In this document: in pieces, positions 1-8,610 of the stretch
Layout of the letters: each line of letters opens with the position of its first letter
Numbering within the stretch: position 1 is the first letter of the stretch
Origin: Nocardioides sp.
GTDB taxonomy: Bacteria; Actinomycetota; Actinomycetes; Propionibacteriales; Nocardioidaceae
NCBI GenBank assembly: GCA_002729525.1
Contig: PBYI01000061.1
Coordinates: 1 to 54,344, forward strand
Direction of reading: 5' to 3'
DNA: 54,344 nucleotides
Notes under the pieces: model-generated
The model's database searches: none
What the model was told of the DNA's origin: nothing
What the model saw: the letters and a program-made list of their open reading frames with translations, nothing else
Translations under genes and position numbers: made by a program

Positions 1-131
1 ACGTTCATCCCCAACAGCCCCGAGACATGCCGCAGCGCGGCCGTCTCGTGCGGGTGCTCGGAGCGAACCTCGGCGACCATCCGGACCGCCCGCTCACGCC
101 TCTCGTTCGTGTCCCTGGCCATCGTTCCCAT
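1..131 (-). CDS. IS3-family transposase OrfA, N-terminal part, cut by window edge
   Basis: Reading leftward, the frame begins MGTMARDTNERRERAVRM and continues to the edge with a helix-turn-helix-like start typical of IS3 OrfA (DNA-binding subunit of the IS3 transposase). Only about 43 residues are present. The second ATG at 122 (MARDTNE) is equally possible. The IS terminus is probably near 169, where TGAATCGCGCTGGGTTTGG reads inward. It differs in sequence from the IS3 OrfA at 1623, so it is another element. The other window edge holds the OrfB end of an IS3 element in the same orientation. Confidence 0.75.
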   Translation of the reverse strand, partial: MGTMARDTNERRERAVRMVAEVRSEHPHETAALRHVSGLLGMN

Positions 132-298
132 CCTGACTCATCAAGCGGAACCAAACCCAGCGCGATTCAGGGGTCGGTGGTGGTCGAAATTCGTCGGGGT
201 CGAGGTGTCCGATCCGGATCGGTCGAGGTTGCTTCTTGCTTGTGAAGGGGTCGCGGTGGGTTTCCGTGACGTGACGATCAAGGGAGAGGTGGTCCCCG

Positions 299-667
299 AT
301 GGGGAAGGCGACGCAGGCATTGGCGGGTCGCGATCGGGCTCGGGATGCCCGACTGAAGGCGGCGCGGGAGCGAAGGCTGAAGTTGGACCCGGACCAGCTG
401 GCCCGGGAACGGCGCATCGATGAGGCGTCGGTCGACGTGGAGGTCGCCTGGGAAGAGAGGTCGCAGGCCGAGCAGGCGGTCACGGATGCGGAGATCGCGG
501 CCGCGGCCGCGATCGAGCGACTCCTTGCGGAGCGGCTCGCGGTCAAGGATGTCATGCGGCTGACCGGACTCGACCAGGCGACGGTACGTCGACTGCGCCA
601 GCTCGAAACCGACTCCAACGACGACGCCGGCAGCACTGGTGAGGGTGCCGACGTCGAGGTGGCGTGA
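299..667 (+). CDS. small helix-turn-helix-like protein
   Basis: A 122-residue, strongly charged, mostly helical protein. Residues about 1-60 look like a long amphipathic helix rich in Arg, Glu and Ala. Residues about 92-112 (LAVKDVMRLTGLDQATVRRL) fit a helix-turn-helix with a G-L-D turn, so DNA binding is plausible. I do not recognise a named family. A start GTG at 664, or ATG at 667, of the next gene overlaps the TGA stop, suggesting a translationally coupled operon with the two genes that follow. Similar small gene sets occur on actinobacterial mobile DNA, but no function can be given. Confidence 0.6.
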   Translation: MGKATQALAGRDRARDARLKAARERRLKLDPDQLARERRIDEASVDVEVAWEERSQAEQAVTDAEIAAAAAIERLLAERLAVKDVMRLTGLDQATVRRLRQLETDSNDDAGSTGEGADVEVA

Positions 668-1422
668 TGGCGAGCCAGCCGACCATCGTGACCGGTCGCA
701 GGCGGCAGCACGAGCTGCTGCGGTCGTGGTCGGGCTGGCCGCTGACCTCGATCCTGATCGACCCTGCCGAGGTCGCCCACGCCCGGGAGGCCGGCTGGTC
801 GGGCACCCATCACCTCGACCCGGAGAAGAGGGGGGGGGGATCGTCGGCACGGCTGGCGGGCTCGGGTTCGGCGTCGACGGCGGCTGGCACAACCCGGTCG
901 AGGTGATCCCGTGGACAGAAGTCGAAGCGATCGCGCGGGCGGTGCCTGATGAGGTCCGTCCAGCAGTTGGTGGAGCTCCGGGAGAGGTGGCGCGACCACC
1001 AGCTCGCCTACCCGCGGTTCGTCGCGAGCGCGGACGCGATCGGGTGTGGCCCGATCGTTCCCGTGCAGCCACCTACGCCACGCCAGAAGGCCTACGTGTG
1101 CGAGCACGAGGCCTTCAAGGCCAGCGGCGTGCTGCCGGCCTGGGAGCAGAAGCGGGCCGTCCTCGACGCGGAGCGGCTGGGCCTGCACGCCCGGGCACTC
1201 TCCGTGGACGCCGATTCGGAGGCCGGCGACCTCCTCGAGCTGCTCGACGACCAGAAGGTCGACGGGAGCGCGGAGAAGCTGGGAACCGCGGCCGCGGCCG
1301 GGCCGCCATCGTCGACGGATCGACCGGCGCTGCGACCACCCCCACCCGGCACTACCCCTGCGGCGCGGGCAGCAGGATCGTCGAGCCCGATCGCGTCAAC
1401 CACGGGAGGAGTGGGCCGATGA
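667..1422 (+). pseudogene. unknown-function gene broken by frameshifts
   Basis: The frame opens with MASQPTIVTGRRRQHELL and runs to a nine-G tract near 832, where it goes out of phase. The neighbouring frame then gives a sensible continuation (GFGVDGGWHNPVEVIPWTEV and about 15 more residues). From about 949 the original frame resumes with VQQLVELRERWRDHQLAYPR through to a stop at 1422. The pieces read as one protein of about 250 residues with two compensating shifts: one in the G tract, one near 945. Either the gene is decayed or the G tract was miscounted in sequencing. An alternative is two genes, the second starting at ATG 949. No family recognised; it is rich in Trp and charged residues. 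Confidence 0.5.
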
Positions 1423-1571
1423 GCGCGAGCAAGCCGGCCCGGCTCCTGTCGCTGGCGATCGTGGCACTGGTGGTCCTCGTCGGCGTACGGGGCATCGTCG
1501 GCGGCACCGGGTCCAGCGGCGACCTGTTCGATGGCGCGGGCGCCCACTCCGTGGCCGCCGGCAAGCGGTGA
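1419..1571 (+). CDS. small single-pass membrane protein, 3' end at IS junction
   Basis: A 50-residue ORF, start ATG overlapping the previous stop as ATGA, with a strong GGGAGGAG ribosome site about 8 bases upstream. Residues about 8-27 (LLSLAIVALVVLVGVRGIVG) form one hydrophobic segment, followed by a short polar tail ending AGKR. The TGA stop is also the first three bases of the IS3-like end TGAACCGCACTGGG at 1569, so the original gene may have been longer and its current stop supplied by the insertion. Function unknown. Confidence 0.55.
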   Translation: MSASKPARLLSLAIVALVVLVGVRGIVGGTGSSGDLFDGAGAHSVAAGKR

Positions 1572-1622
1572 ACCGCACTGGGTTGGTTGGAGTCTCCATC
1601 GTTTGGAAACGAGGATGGACTC

Positions 1623-1967
1623 ATGCCGAAGGACACCACCCCGGGGAAGCCGACCACGCGTCGCTACAGCCCGGATGAGAAGGCCGCTGCGGTGCGGATG
1701 GTCAGGACGTTGCGTGCCGAGTTGGGCACCGAGCACGGCACGATCCAGCGGGTCGCGGCGCAGCTGGGGTACGGCATCGAGTCGGTGCGGTCCTGGGTGC
1801 GTCAGGCCGACGTCGACGAGGGCCACGTCGCGGGGGTCAGCACGAGTGATGCAGCGAAGATGAAAGCGCTCGAGCAGGAGATCCGGGAGCTCAAGAGGGC
1901 CAACGAGATTTTGAAGAGGGCAGCCAGTTTCTTCGGGGCGGAGCTCGACCGCCAGCACAAGAAGTAG
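1623..1967 (+). CDS. IS3-family transposase OrfA
   Basis: 114 residues. The N-terminal half (about 13-60, RRYSPDEKAAAVRMVRTLRA onward to SVRSWVRQADVD) is the IS3 OrfA helix-turn-helix that binds the IS ends. Residues about 75-108 form the leucine-zipper helix (MKALEQEIRELKRANEILKR) used for multimerisation, ending in SFFGAELDRQHKK. ATG at 1623 is preferred over GTG-like starts upstream because the family begins here and a GAGG lies about 10 bases before it. The A-rich AGCACAAGAAG near the end is a plausible -1 slippage site to give the OrfAB fusion. Complete, but its partner orfB is truncated. Confidence 0.8.
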   Translation: MPKDTTPGKPTTRRYSPDEKAAAVRMVRTLRAELGTEHGTIQRVAAQLGYGIESVRSWVRQADVDEGHVAGVSTSDAAKMKALEQEIRELKRANEILKRAASFFGAELDRQHKK

Positions 1968-2400
1968 CCGCGTTCATCGACGCCAACCGTGACGACGTCG
2001 TCGCGGGCCGGCGCCTGGGGGTCGAGCTCATCTGCAGTGTGCTGCAGGTGGCCCCGAGCAGCTACTACGAGGTCAATGCCCGCCAGCGACGGGCACCATC
2101 GGCCAGGGCCCAGCGCGACGCCGTGCTGGGACCCGTCGTGAAACAGCTGTGGGAGGACAACTACCGGGTCTATGGCGCGAGGAAGATCTGGAAGGCCGCC
2201 AGACGCGTCGGTCACGACGTAGGGCGCGACCAGGTCGCCCGGCTGATGCGCACCGCCGGCATCGAAGGTGTCCGCAGGACCAAGCTGGTCCGCACCACCC
2301 GGCCCGAGCCCGGCGTTCCGCGACATCCCGACCTCGTGGGCCGCGACTTCACCGCCACGGCTCCGAACCAGCTGTGGGTCACCGACCTGACGTTCGTGCT
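1958..2400 (+). pseudogene. IS3-family transposase OrfB, truncated
   Basis: In the -1 frame relative to orfA, reading QEVAAFIDANRDDVVAGRRL and on through LQVAPSSYYEVNARQ, VYGARKIWKAARR and NQLWVTDLTFV. These are the OrfB N-terminal HTH_21 region and the first catalytic Asp of the DDE integrase core (the D of WVTDLTF). The next two catalytic residues are absent because the element is cut near 2400. The frame runs on without meaning to 2707. Expected full length is about 280 residues; about 145 remain. Confidence 0.8.
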
Positions 2401-2402
2401 CG

Positions 2403-2713
2403 GTGAGCCGCAGCCGGAGAGCGCGCCGGTCCTCGGCGTCGGGTTCGCGCGCGACCAGGCCTGCCTGCTCCAAGGAGGCGACCTGTCGGCTGATGGTCGA
2501 GGCATCCAGATGGAAGTGCGCTGCCAGGTCACTGGGCCGCAGCGGGCCGGTGTCATGGAGCCACGCGAGGATCCCGTAGGCGGCCCTCTCCACGACCTGC
2601 TCGCTAGGGCCACCGCGCAAGTGCACTTTCTGGGCACGACGGACCAACAACGTCAGCTCCTGCTCGATGCCCTCCACCGAGACGCGGTCGGCCCTCGGCC
2701 GCACTGATTGCAT
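2403..2713 (-). pseudogene. MarR-family regulator, C-terminally truncated
   Basis: From ATG 2713 the frame reads MQSVRPRADRVSVEGIEQEL, then a winged-helix domain: AAYGILAWLHDTGPLRPSDL, a recognition helix HLDASTISRQVASLEQAGLV, and the wing DAEDRRALRLRLTEHE. Homology stops at the junction with the IS3 remnant (about 2403), so the last dimerisation helix is lost. The reading frame continues antisense through the IS DNA, which would give a chimeric protein. It diverges from the DUF2243 gene at 2811 and probably once regulated it. Confidence 0.75.
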
Positions 2714-2810
2714 GTACCAACCATAACGGCGGGTCGCGAGCGTACCAACCCGCCATGTCCCCGTGGAGAGTTGCGGGCATGACCAGGTGCCCGTCGGGTA
2801 CACGCTGGGC

Positions 2811-3350
2811 GTGGACACGGATACAGGAGCGCCAAGGCCTCCGCGGATGCCTTCGAAGGCCTCGGGTCTGCTCTACGGTCTTGGATTCGGCGGGTTCATC
2901 GACGGCATCGTGCTGCACCAGATGCTTCAGTGGCATCACATGGTCAGCCACGTCGAGGACTATCCGACGAACACTGTGGCGGGCCTGGAGGTGAACACCT
3001 TGGCTGACGGCTTCTTCCATGTGGCGACGTGGGTCTTGGTCCTGGCTGGCTCCATCACGGCAATCAAGGCTTGGCGCGAAGGCCGTTTCGCTCCGAGTTG
3101 GTCCTTCCACTTCGGCCTGGTTCTTGCGGGCTGGGGGATATTCAACCTGGTGGAGGGCGTCGTGGATCACCACCTCCTCGGTGTTCACCACGTGCGCGAC
3201 GACGTCGGTTCCCCGCTGTCGTGGGACCTCGGGTTCCTAGCGTTCGGTGCGCTGCTGGTCGTCGCCGGGTGGCTGCTGCACAGGCGCGGTTTGGCGGCGA
3301 TGGAGCGTCGAGCACGAGCAATGGGAGAGAGTGCCTCGGTCGGCCGCTGA
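2811..3350 (+). CDS. DUF2243 integral membrane protein
   Basis: About 180 residues with four hydrophobic segments (GLLYGLGFGGFIDGIVLHQM; VATWVLVLAGSITAI; FGLVLAGWGIFNLVEGVVDH; LGFLAFGALLVVAGWLL). The family hallmarks are present: the conserved GFFDGIxLHQxLQWHHM-like motif, and a second His cluster VEGVVDHHLLGVHHV. The histidines suggest metal or haem binding in the membrane, but no activity is established for the family. Start is uncertain: GTG 2763, GTG 2811 or ATG 2847 are all in frame; the conserved part begins at about 2850. It lies divergent from the MarR remnant. Confidence 0.75.
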   Translation: MDTDTGAPRPPRMPSKASGLLYGLGFGGFIDGIVLHQMLQWHHMVSHVEDYPTNTVAGLEVNTLADGFFHVATWVLVLAGSITAIKAWREGRFAPSWSFHFGLVLAGWGIFNLVEGVVDHHLLGVHHVRDDVGSPLSWDLGFLAFGALLVVAGWLLHRRGLAAMERRARAMGESASVGR

Positions 3351-3388
3351 CGGGCTGATCCTGTGGCTGCCGCTTGCGCCGAGTTGAG

Positions 3389-4567
3389 CTATTCCAGGGG
3401 CAGGGACACGTAGCCGCGGATGGGGCCGGAGCGGAGTCGAACGGCCGAGTCCAGGTCGACGTCCCAGTCCGGCTGGCGGGCGAGGAGTGTCTGCAGTGCG
3501 ATGCGTGCTTCGATCCGCGCCAGCGCCGCGCCGAGACAGAAGTGGATCCCGCGTCCGAACGCGACCTGTCGTTCGGGTGCGCGATGGAGGTCGAAGTGAT
3601 CGGCCTGGGCGAAGGCTTGCTCGTCGCGGTTGGCGGAGCCGAAGAGAAGCAGCACGGTCTGGCCAGTCGCCATGTGTTGTCCGTGCAGGTCGACCGGGCG
3701 GGTCAGGGTGCGCGAGAGGCCCTGGACTGGGGAGTCGTAGCGGAGCAGTTCTTCGACGGCGCCGGGGACGAGGTCTGGGCGGTCCGCCAGCTGCCGGCGG
3801 CTATCGGGATGCTGAGCGAGCACGACCGCGCTGTTGGAGAGCAGGTTCGTGGTGGTCTCGTGTCCGGCCACGAGTAGGAGCAGGCAGAAGCCGAGGAGTT
3901 CCTCCTCGCTGAGGCGTTCGCCGTCGGCGTCGGCCTGAACCAGCGCGCTCATGAGGTCGTCCTGCGGGCGCGCGCGTCTTTCCGCGAGAAACCCTGAGAA
4001 GTACTCGTAGAGCGACGCCGCGGCGTCCAGGCCGGGGCCGAACTCGCCACGGGTTGGGTTGGACTGGATCAGGGTGGTGGACCAGGTGCGGAACCGGTCA
4101 CGGTCTGCGCGTGGCACGCCGAGCATGTCGGCGATCACGATGGCGGGGAGGGGGCCGGCGAACCCGGAGACGAAGTCCCACCCGCCCGAGTCTGGAGAGT
4201 CGTTGAGAAGGTCGTCGACGATGGTGTGGATGTGCGGCTCGAGTTCGGCGATTCGCCGGGGGGTGAACGCCTTGGTGACGATCTTGCGCAACGCGGTGTG
4301 CCGCGGTGGATCGGTCATGATCAGCATGGGCAGGAACAACTGGGTCATGTCCACCCCCGGAGGGGTCGGGAAGATCCCGGACGCAGACGAGTACGTCGCC
4401 GGGTCGGCGAGAGCTGCGCAGACGTCGTCGTAGCGGCTGAGCACCCACGTGTTCGCCTGCACCGACCAGTAGGCGGGTGCTTGATCGCGAAGCTCCCGGT
4501 AGACCGGGTAGGGGTCGACGATGATGTCGGGATCGAACGGGCTGTAGGTCAGCTGTTGGTTGTTCAT
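3389..4567 (-). CDS. cytochrome P450
   Basis: 392 residues, a soluble bacterial class I P450 that would need an external ferredoxin and reductase. Landmarks in order: I-helix oxygen-activation motif AGHETTT, K-helix ExxR as EELLR, and the haem loop FGRGIHFCLG with the axial Cys. ATG 4567 is preferred over GTG 4573 because GGAG sits 8 bases upstream. No ferredoxin is adjacent; the nearest is at 16153. A perfect 17-bp palindrome lies about 180 bases upstream. Substrate cannot be read from sequence; the family at large oxidises steroids, terpenes and polyketides. Confidence 0.93.
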   Translation of the reverse strand: MNNQQLTYSPFDPDIIVDPYPVYRELRDQAPAYWSVQANTWVLSRYDDVCAALADPATYSSASGIFPTPPGVDMTQLFLPMLIMTDPPRHTALRKIVTKAFTPRRIAELEPHIHTIVDDLLNDSPDSGGWDFVSGFAGPLPAIVIADMLGVPRADRDRFRTWSTTLIQSNPTRGEFGPGLDAAASLYEYFSGFLAERRARPQDDLMSALVQADADGERLSEEELLGFCLLLLVAGHETTTNLLSNSAVVLAQHPDSRRQLADRPDLVPGAVEELLRYDSPVQGLSRTLTRPVDLHGQHMATGQTVLLLFGSANRDEQAFAQADHFDLHRAPERQVAFGRGIHFCLGAALARIEARIALQTLLARQPDWDVDLDSAVRLRSGPIRGYVSLPLE

Positions 4568-4748
4568 CGGCACTCTCCGGGTTGGTGTTCATGGCGCCCT
4601 CGTTAGGAGGCGCCCGTCCACGCCGCTGCACTCCTGTCGGGGATCTGGCGCACCTCGCCTGAGGCGTCCCGCGAGGGCGCTGACCGGAGGTGTGGTGCTC
4701 CCATCAGGTTTGAGGAACCCAGAGGTACCTCTCGTTTCAACGACGGGT

Positions 4749-4765
4749 TTGTACTCCGAGTACAA
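4749..4765. promoter_or_regulatory. perfect 17-bp palindrome, operator-like
   Basis: TTGTACTCCGAGTACAA: 8-bp arms around a single C, in the gene-free stretch 4568-4882. Size and symmetry match a TetR or MarR dimer site. It could control the P450 at 4567 and be bound by the TetR at 5614, but no second copy was seen to support that. The remaining intergenic DNA shows nothing else recognisable. Confidence 0.5.
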
Positions 4766-4882
4766 CACGCCAGACAGCTCAGGGCAAGACCTTTGGGGGA
4801 GTCGAGGGTCGTCCGCCGCCCTGGCTCAGAGCGACGACCGAATGGGTCCGGCGGGTCGTGGCGTGCCGCCGACGGTGGGCCG

Positions 4883-5344
4883 TCACGTTCGCCGCGCGGC
4901 TCGTCTCATGATGAGACCGAGAGCCGCTGTGGCGGCGATCAGGTCTTGGCTCAGCAGTGCGGCCGGCATGCCTAGGATCCGCTGGGGGATGCGGTGCTGG
5001 TCGTAGGGCGAGGTGCCGGGTATGAGCAGGGTCAGGTTGAACGGCGCCCACCGGGCGACCGGCAGCAGTGCTGCGGCGGTGACCAATCGCTCTGAGGAGG
5101 GGTCGTGCAGCCGGCGGCTGCGCAGCAGCCAGAGCGCCACAAGTCCTTCCGTTGTCGCGCTGACGACCTCCGACGTGCCGTGCCAGCGGGCGTGTGGCCC
5201 GTACTCGGGACCGAAGGTATGGCGGCGGTTCCAGTCTGCGAGCCACGGAAGCGTGGCCGAGGCGACAATGGAACCAGCAATCAAACGCAGGCCCAACCTG
5301 GCTACCCCGGCGTGGGCCTCAGGGGCCGGCAACGCCTCGGTCAC
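4883..5344 (-). CDS. small integral membrane protein (DUF6640-like)
   Basis: 153 residues with about four hydrophobic stretches: LGLRLIAGSIVASATLPWLAD, TTEGLVALWLL, VTAAALLPVARWAPF and ALLSQDLIAATAALGLIM. Between them is a conserved-looking polar motif NRRHTFGPEYGPHARWHGT. Charge pattern and length match small actinobacterial membrane proteins of unknown function; DUF6640 is my best guess. It is read away from the TetR at 5614, so that regulator may control it. Confidence 0.6.
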   Translation of the reverse strand: MTEALPAPEAHAGVARLGLRLIAGSIVASATLPWLADWNRRHTFGPEYGPHARWHGTSEVVSATTEGLVALWLLRSRRLHDPSSERLVTAAALLPVARWAPFNLTLLIPGTSPYDQHRIPQRILGMPAALLSQDLIAATAALGLIMRRAARRT

Positions 5345-5613
5345 AATGCCCTCCTTGTGTCATCGGAGTTGCCCTTGGCTCAGCTCGAGACTCGGTCGGC
5401 TCGGGTACCGCGCCGACGCCAGTCGGCAGCCATGCGACTGATGGTGCCCAGAACCGTACTCCTCATGCCCCCGGCCGCCGGCCGCCGGTGCCGCCCGTCG
5501 TCCGGGACCGCTTCCGTGACGAGTGCCGGCCGGTCCGCTGGGACCAGAACAGGGGTGAACGTGCACGATGGGCAATCTTGCCTGTTCGGCACGTTGCCTG
5601 GGAGGCTGATGCC

Positions 5614-6213
5614 GTGATCGAAGGCCTGAGGGAGACGAAGCGCGCGGCGACCGCGCAGGCGCTTGCCGAGGCTGCCTTCCACCTGGCGAAGGAACGCGGT
5701 CTGGACGGGTTCGTGATCGACGAGGTCGCGGAGATGGCTGGGTACTCGCGCCGTACGTTCGCGAACCACTACCCCTGCAAGGAGGCGGCGGTGGCATCGG
5801 TCGCCTACGCCGGTATCGAGGCTGCCGCCGACGCACTCGAGGAAGTGTCGGAGGGTCGGCCGTTGCTGGATGCGGTCGAGGTCGTGCTGCGGCTGCAGTT
5901 GACGACGACGGGGCTGTCCCGGATGCGGGAGGTCTTGACGTTGGCGCGCGCGTATCCCTCGTTGGAGCCACACGTCTACTACGTCCAGCACCAGATGCGG
6001 TTGGAGGTCGAGGAGCGGATGGTCGCCGTGGCGGCCGGACACTACCCGGCTTCCTATCTCACTCTGCTGGTCGGCGCCGTCTACGGCATGGTCTCATCCG
6101 CGCTCGAGGGGCTCGTCGACGTCCGTCTTCCTGGCGATCTGCCGATTCGCGGCGCCGTGGAGTTCGACGAGTTCTTGACCGAGGTCTTCAAGCACCTCCG
6201 TACCGGCTTCTGA
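5614..6213 (+). CDS. TetR-family regulator of the MMPL exporter
   Basis: 199 residues starting at GTG 5614, with GGGAGG 8 bases upstream; the open frame extends far upstream but lacks any family similarity there. The N-terminal helix-turn-helix is clear: RAATAQALAEAAFHLAKERG, then FVIDEVAEMAGYSRRTFANH with the usual F-x-N-H-Y end of the recognition helix. The C-terminal ligand domain is generic, with a second helical half (LSRMREVLTLARAYPSLEPH). It lies 30 bases upstream of the exporter gene on the same strand, so it is probably its local regulator. Confidence 0.9.
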   Translation: MIEGLRETKRAATAQALAEAAFHLAKERGLDGFVIDEVAEMAGYSRRTFANHYPCKEAAVASVAYAGIEAAADALEEVSEGRPLLDAVEVVLRLQLTTTGLSRMREVLTLARAYPSLEPHVYYVQHQMRLEVEERMVAVAAGHYPASYLTLLVGAVYGMVSSALEGLVDVRLPGDLPIRGAVEFDEFLTEVFKHLRTGF

Positions 6214-6243
6214 CCCGCACATCACTCGCTGAGGAGCAGCCCC

Positions 6244-8610
6244 ATGTCCACGTTCTTGTACCGCCTCGGGCGCGGCTGCTACGGCAGACCCTGGCCATTC
6301 ATCGTCGGGTGGCTGCTGGTGCTTGTTGCGGTGGTGGCTGCCTTGATCCTCAACGGGGTGAAGGTGACCTCGGACATGAAGATCGACAATACCGAGGCCC
6401 AGCAGGTTCTGGACCGGGTCTCTCGGGAGCTACCGGCGGCCTCCGGAGGCCAGGCCAGTGTGGTGTTCACCGTCTTGGACGGCGACCGGTTGGATACCCC
6501 GGAGCGGTTGGCTGCGATCGCGCGCACGGTCCAGCAGGTCTACGAGCTGGAGCAGGTCGTCAATCCAGCCGAATTGACGCAGGGTCAGGGGCGGCCGTCG
6601 GGAGGACCGGAAGCAGCCGCCCAACCCGGCAGCGGGGGCGTTCCGGAGTCGCAACCTCAGCAGCCCGGTGGGTCGAACACGACGTCGCCGCCGTACCGGC
6701 CGCTGGTCGTCGACGGGACGCCGGTGCCCGGTGTGCTCGTCTCGACCCGGGCTCCGGTGGCGCTGTTCCAGTTCCAGTTCACGGTGCCGTCCACGTCGCT
6801 GACCGACGAGCAGGTCTCCGCGGTACTGGAGGTGGTCGAGGGCGCCGAGCAGGGAACCGGTCTGCGGGTCCTGCCGAGTGATTCGCTGAAGGCGATCGAG
6901 ATCCCGGTTGGCGCGGCTGAGGTGGTGGGTCTCGCGGTCGCGGCCGTGGTCCTCGTCCTCACACTCGGCTCGCTCGTCGCCGCCGGTCTTCCATTGATCA
7001 CCGCCCTGGTCGGGGTCGGGGTGGGCGTGGGCGCGGCGTTCGCGCTGTCGACGTCGGTGGAGATGAACACCGCCACCCCGGTGCTGGCGTTGATGATCGG
7101 CCTCGCGGTGGGGATTGATTATGCGTTGTTCGTGGTGAACCGGCAGCGGCGACTGATCATCGACCGGGGCCTGGACGCCCGTGAAGCAGCTGGCCGGGCG
7201 GTTGGGACCGCGGGCAGCGCGGTGCTCTTCGCTGGTCTCACGGTGATCGTGGCGCTGGTCGCGCTGACCGTCATCGGGATCTCGATGCTCAGCACGATGG
7301 CCCTGGTCGCCGCGGCCACGGTGCTGCTTGCCGTCCTCATCGCCCTGACCCTGTTGCCGGCCCTGCTCGGACTGATCGGAGAGCGGATCGTCTCGGCCAA
7401 GACCCGGCAGAAGGGACACAACCAACGAGACGGCCAGGGCAGCCACAGTGTGGCCGACCGGTGGGTCAAGGCGGTGCTGCGGTTCCGCTGGCCGGTGATC
7501 CTCGGTGTGGTGGCGCTCCTGGGCGTGGGAGCTGCTCCCGCGACGAGCATGGACCTGGGGTTGCCGACGGGCGCGACCGCGAACACCGACACGGCCGCCC
7601 GGCAGAGCTACGAGTTGGTGACCCAGGGGTTCGGCGAGGGGTTCAACGGGCCGCTGCTGGTGACCGTGGAGTCGTCCGGGGGCGCTGCTGTGGACGCCCA
7701 GACTCTCGGCGCGGTGACCCAGCAGCTCCAGCAGCGTGATGAGGTGGTGGCCGCGGTGGCTGTGGGCACCAGTCAGGACGGGCAGATGGCGGTCCTCAGC
7801 GTCATCCCCACCTCCGGTCCGGACGACGACGCCACCGCCGACCTCGTCGAGGCGCTGCGTGCGCGGGACTCGGCGCTCGCGCAGGAGTACGACGTCGAGG
7901 TCGGCGTCACCGGCTTCACCGCGATCGGCATCGACATGTCCGACCGGCTCGCCGAGATCGTCCCGCTTTACCTGGCCATCATCGTCGGATTGTCGCTGCT
8001 GATTTTGCTGGTGGTCTTCCGGTCACTCGTCGTACCGATCCAAGCCACGCTCGGGTTCCTGCTCAGCATCCTGGCGACCTTCGGGGTGACCACCGCGGTG
8101 TTCTCGTGGGGCTGGCTCGGCTGGCTGGTGGGGATCGACACCGGGGGGCCGTTGTTCAGCTTCGTCCCGGTCATCGTCACCGGGATCCTCTACGGGCTGG
8201 CGATGGACTACCAGGTCTTCCTGGTCTCCTCGATGCGCGAGTCCCACGTCCACGGCCACCACGGCGAGGCCGGCGTGGTGCACGGCTTCGACCAGGCCAG
8301 CCGGGTCGTCGTCGCCGCCGCGGTGATCATGGTCTCGGTGTTCGCCGGCTTCATTTTCAGCCACGACGTGATGATCAAGCAGATCGGGTTCGCGCTCGCG
8401 ACCGGCATCCTCATCGACGCCTTCTTGGTGCGCATGACCTTGACTCCGGCGCTGATGGCGTTGTTCGGCGACAAGGCTTGGTGGTTGCCGCGCTGGCTCG
8501 ACCGGATGCTGCCCGACCTCGACGTGGAGGGTGACCGGCTCCTGCGCATGCTCACCGAACGTCAGGACAGCGAGCAGACGCCTCGTCCCGAGGCCATCGG
8601 CAAGAGGTAG
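6244..8610 (+). CDS. MMPL/RND-superfamily membrane exporter
   Basis: 788 residues, about 12 transmembrane helices in two repeats. Each half begins with one helix (about 17-37 and 415-432), then a large extracytoplasmic loop, then five clustered helices. Loop 1 holds the Gly/Pro/Gln-rich insert QGRPSGGPEAAAQPGSGG. The family's conserved membrane motifs GLAVGIDYALFVVNRQRR (first half) and YGLAMDYQVFLVSSMRE (second half) are intact, giving the Asp-Tyr proton-relay pairs. Such pumps export lipids, siderophores or hydrophobic drugs using the proton gradient. Co-transcribed with the TetR upstream; the substrate is unknown. Confidence 0.93.
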   Translation: MSTFLYRLGRGCYGRPWPFIVGWLLVLVAVVAALILNGVKVTSDMKIDNTEAQQVLDRVSRELPAASGGQASVVFTVLDGDRLDTPERLAAIARTVQQVYELEQVVNPAELTQGQGRPSGGPEAAAQPGSGGVPESQPQQPGGSNTTSPPYRPLVVDGTPVPGVLVSTRAPVALFQFQFTVPSTSLTDEQVSAVLEVVEGAEQGTGLRVLPSDSLKAIEIPVGAAEVVGLAVAAVVLVLTLGSLVAAGLPLITALVGVGVGVGAAFALSTSVEMNTATPVLALMIGLAVGIDYALFVVNRQRRLIIDRGLDAREAAGRAVGTAGSAVLFAGLTVIVALVALTVIGISMLSTMALVAAATVLLAVLIALTLLPALLGLIGERIVSAKTRQKGHNQRDGQGSHSVADRWVKAVLRFRWPVILGVVALLGVGAAPATSMDLGLPTGATANTDTAARQSYELVTQGFGEGFNGPLLVTVESSGGAAVDAQTLGAVTQQLQQRDEVVAAVAVGTSQDGQMAVLSVIPTSGPDDDATADLVEALRARDSALAQEYDVEVGVTGFTAIGIDMSDRLAEIVPLYLAIIVGLSLLILLVVFRSLVVPIQATLGFLLSILATFGVTTAVFSWGWLGWLVGIDTGGPLFSFVPVIVTGILYGLAMDYQVFLVSSMRESHVHGHHGEAGVVHGFDQASRVVVAAAVIMVSVFAGFIFSHDVMIKQIGFALATGILIDAFLVRMTLTPALMALFGDKAWWLPRWLDRMLPDLDVEGDRLLRMLTERQDSEQTPRPEAIGKR

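Larger units (their letters stand above)
1569..2400 (+). mobile_element. IS3-family element, 3'-truncated remnant
   Basis: Begins with TGAACCGCACTGGGTTGG, typical of the left inverted terminus of actinobacterial IS3 elements, and carries orfA followed by orfB in the -1 frame. Homology ends abruptly near 2400, in the middle of the orfB catalytic core, where the sequence changes into the antisense of a MarR gene. The right inverted repeat and about half of orfB are missing, so it cannot move by itself. Confidence 0.75.

Noticed and set aside
3374..3877. ORFs on the plus strand across the P450 at 3389-4567
   Set aside because: Antisense shadows; the minus-strand P450 has all its landmark motifs.
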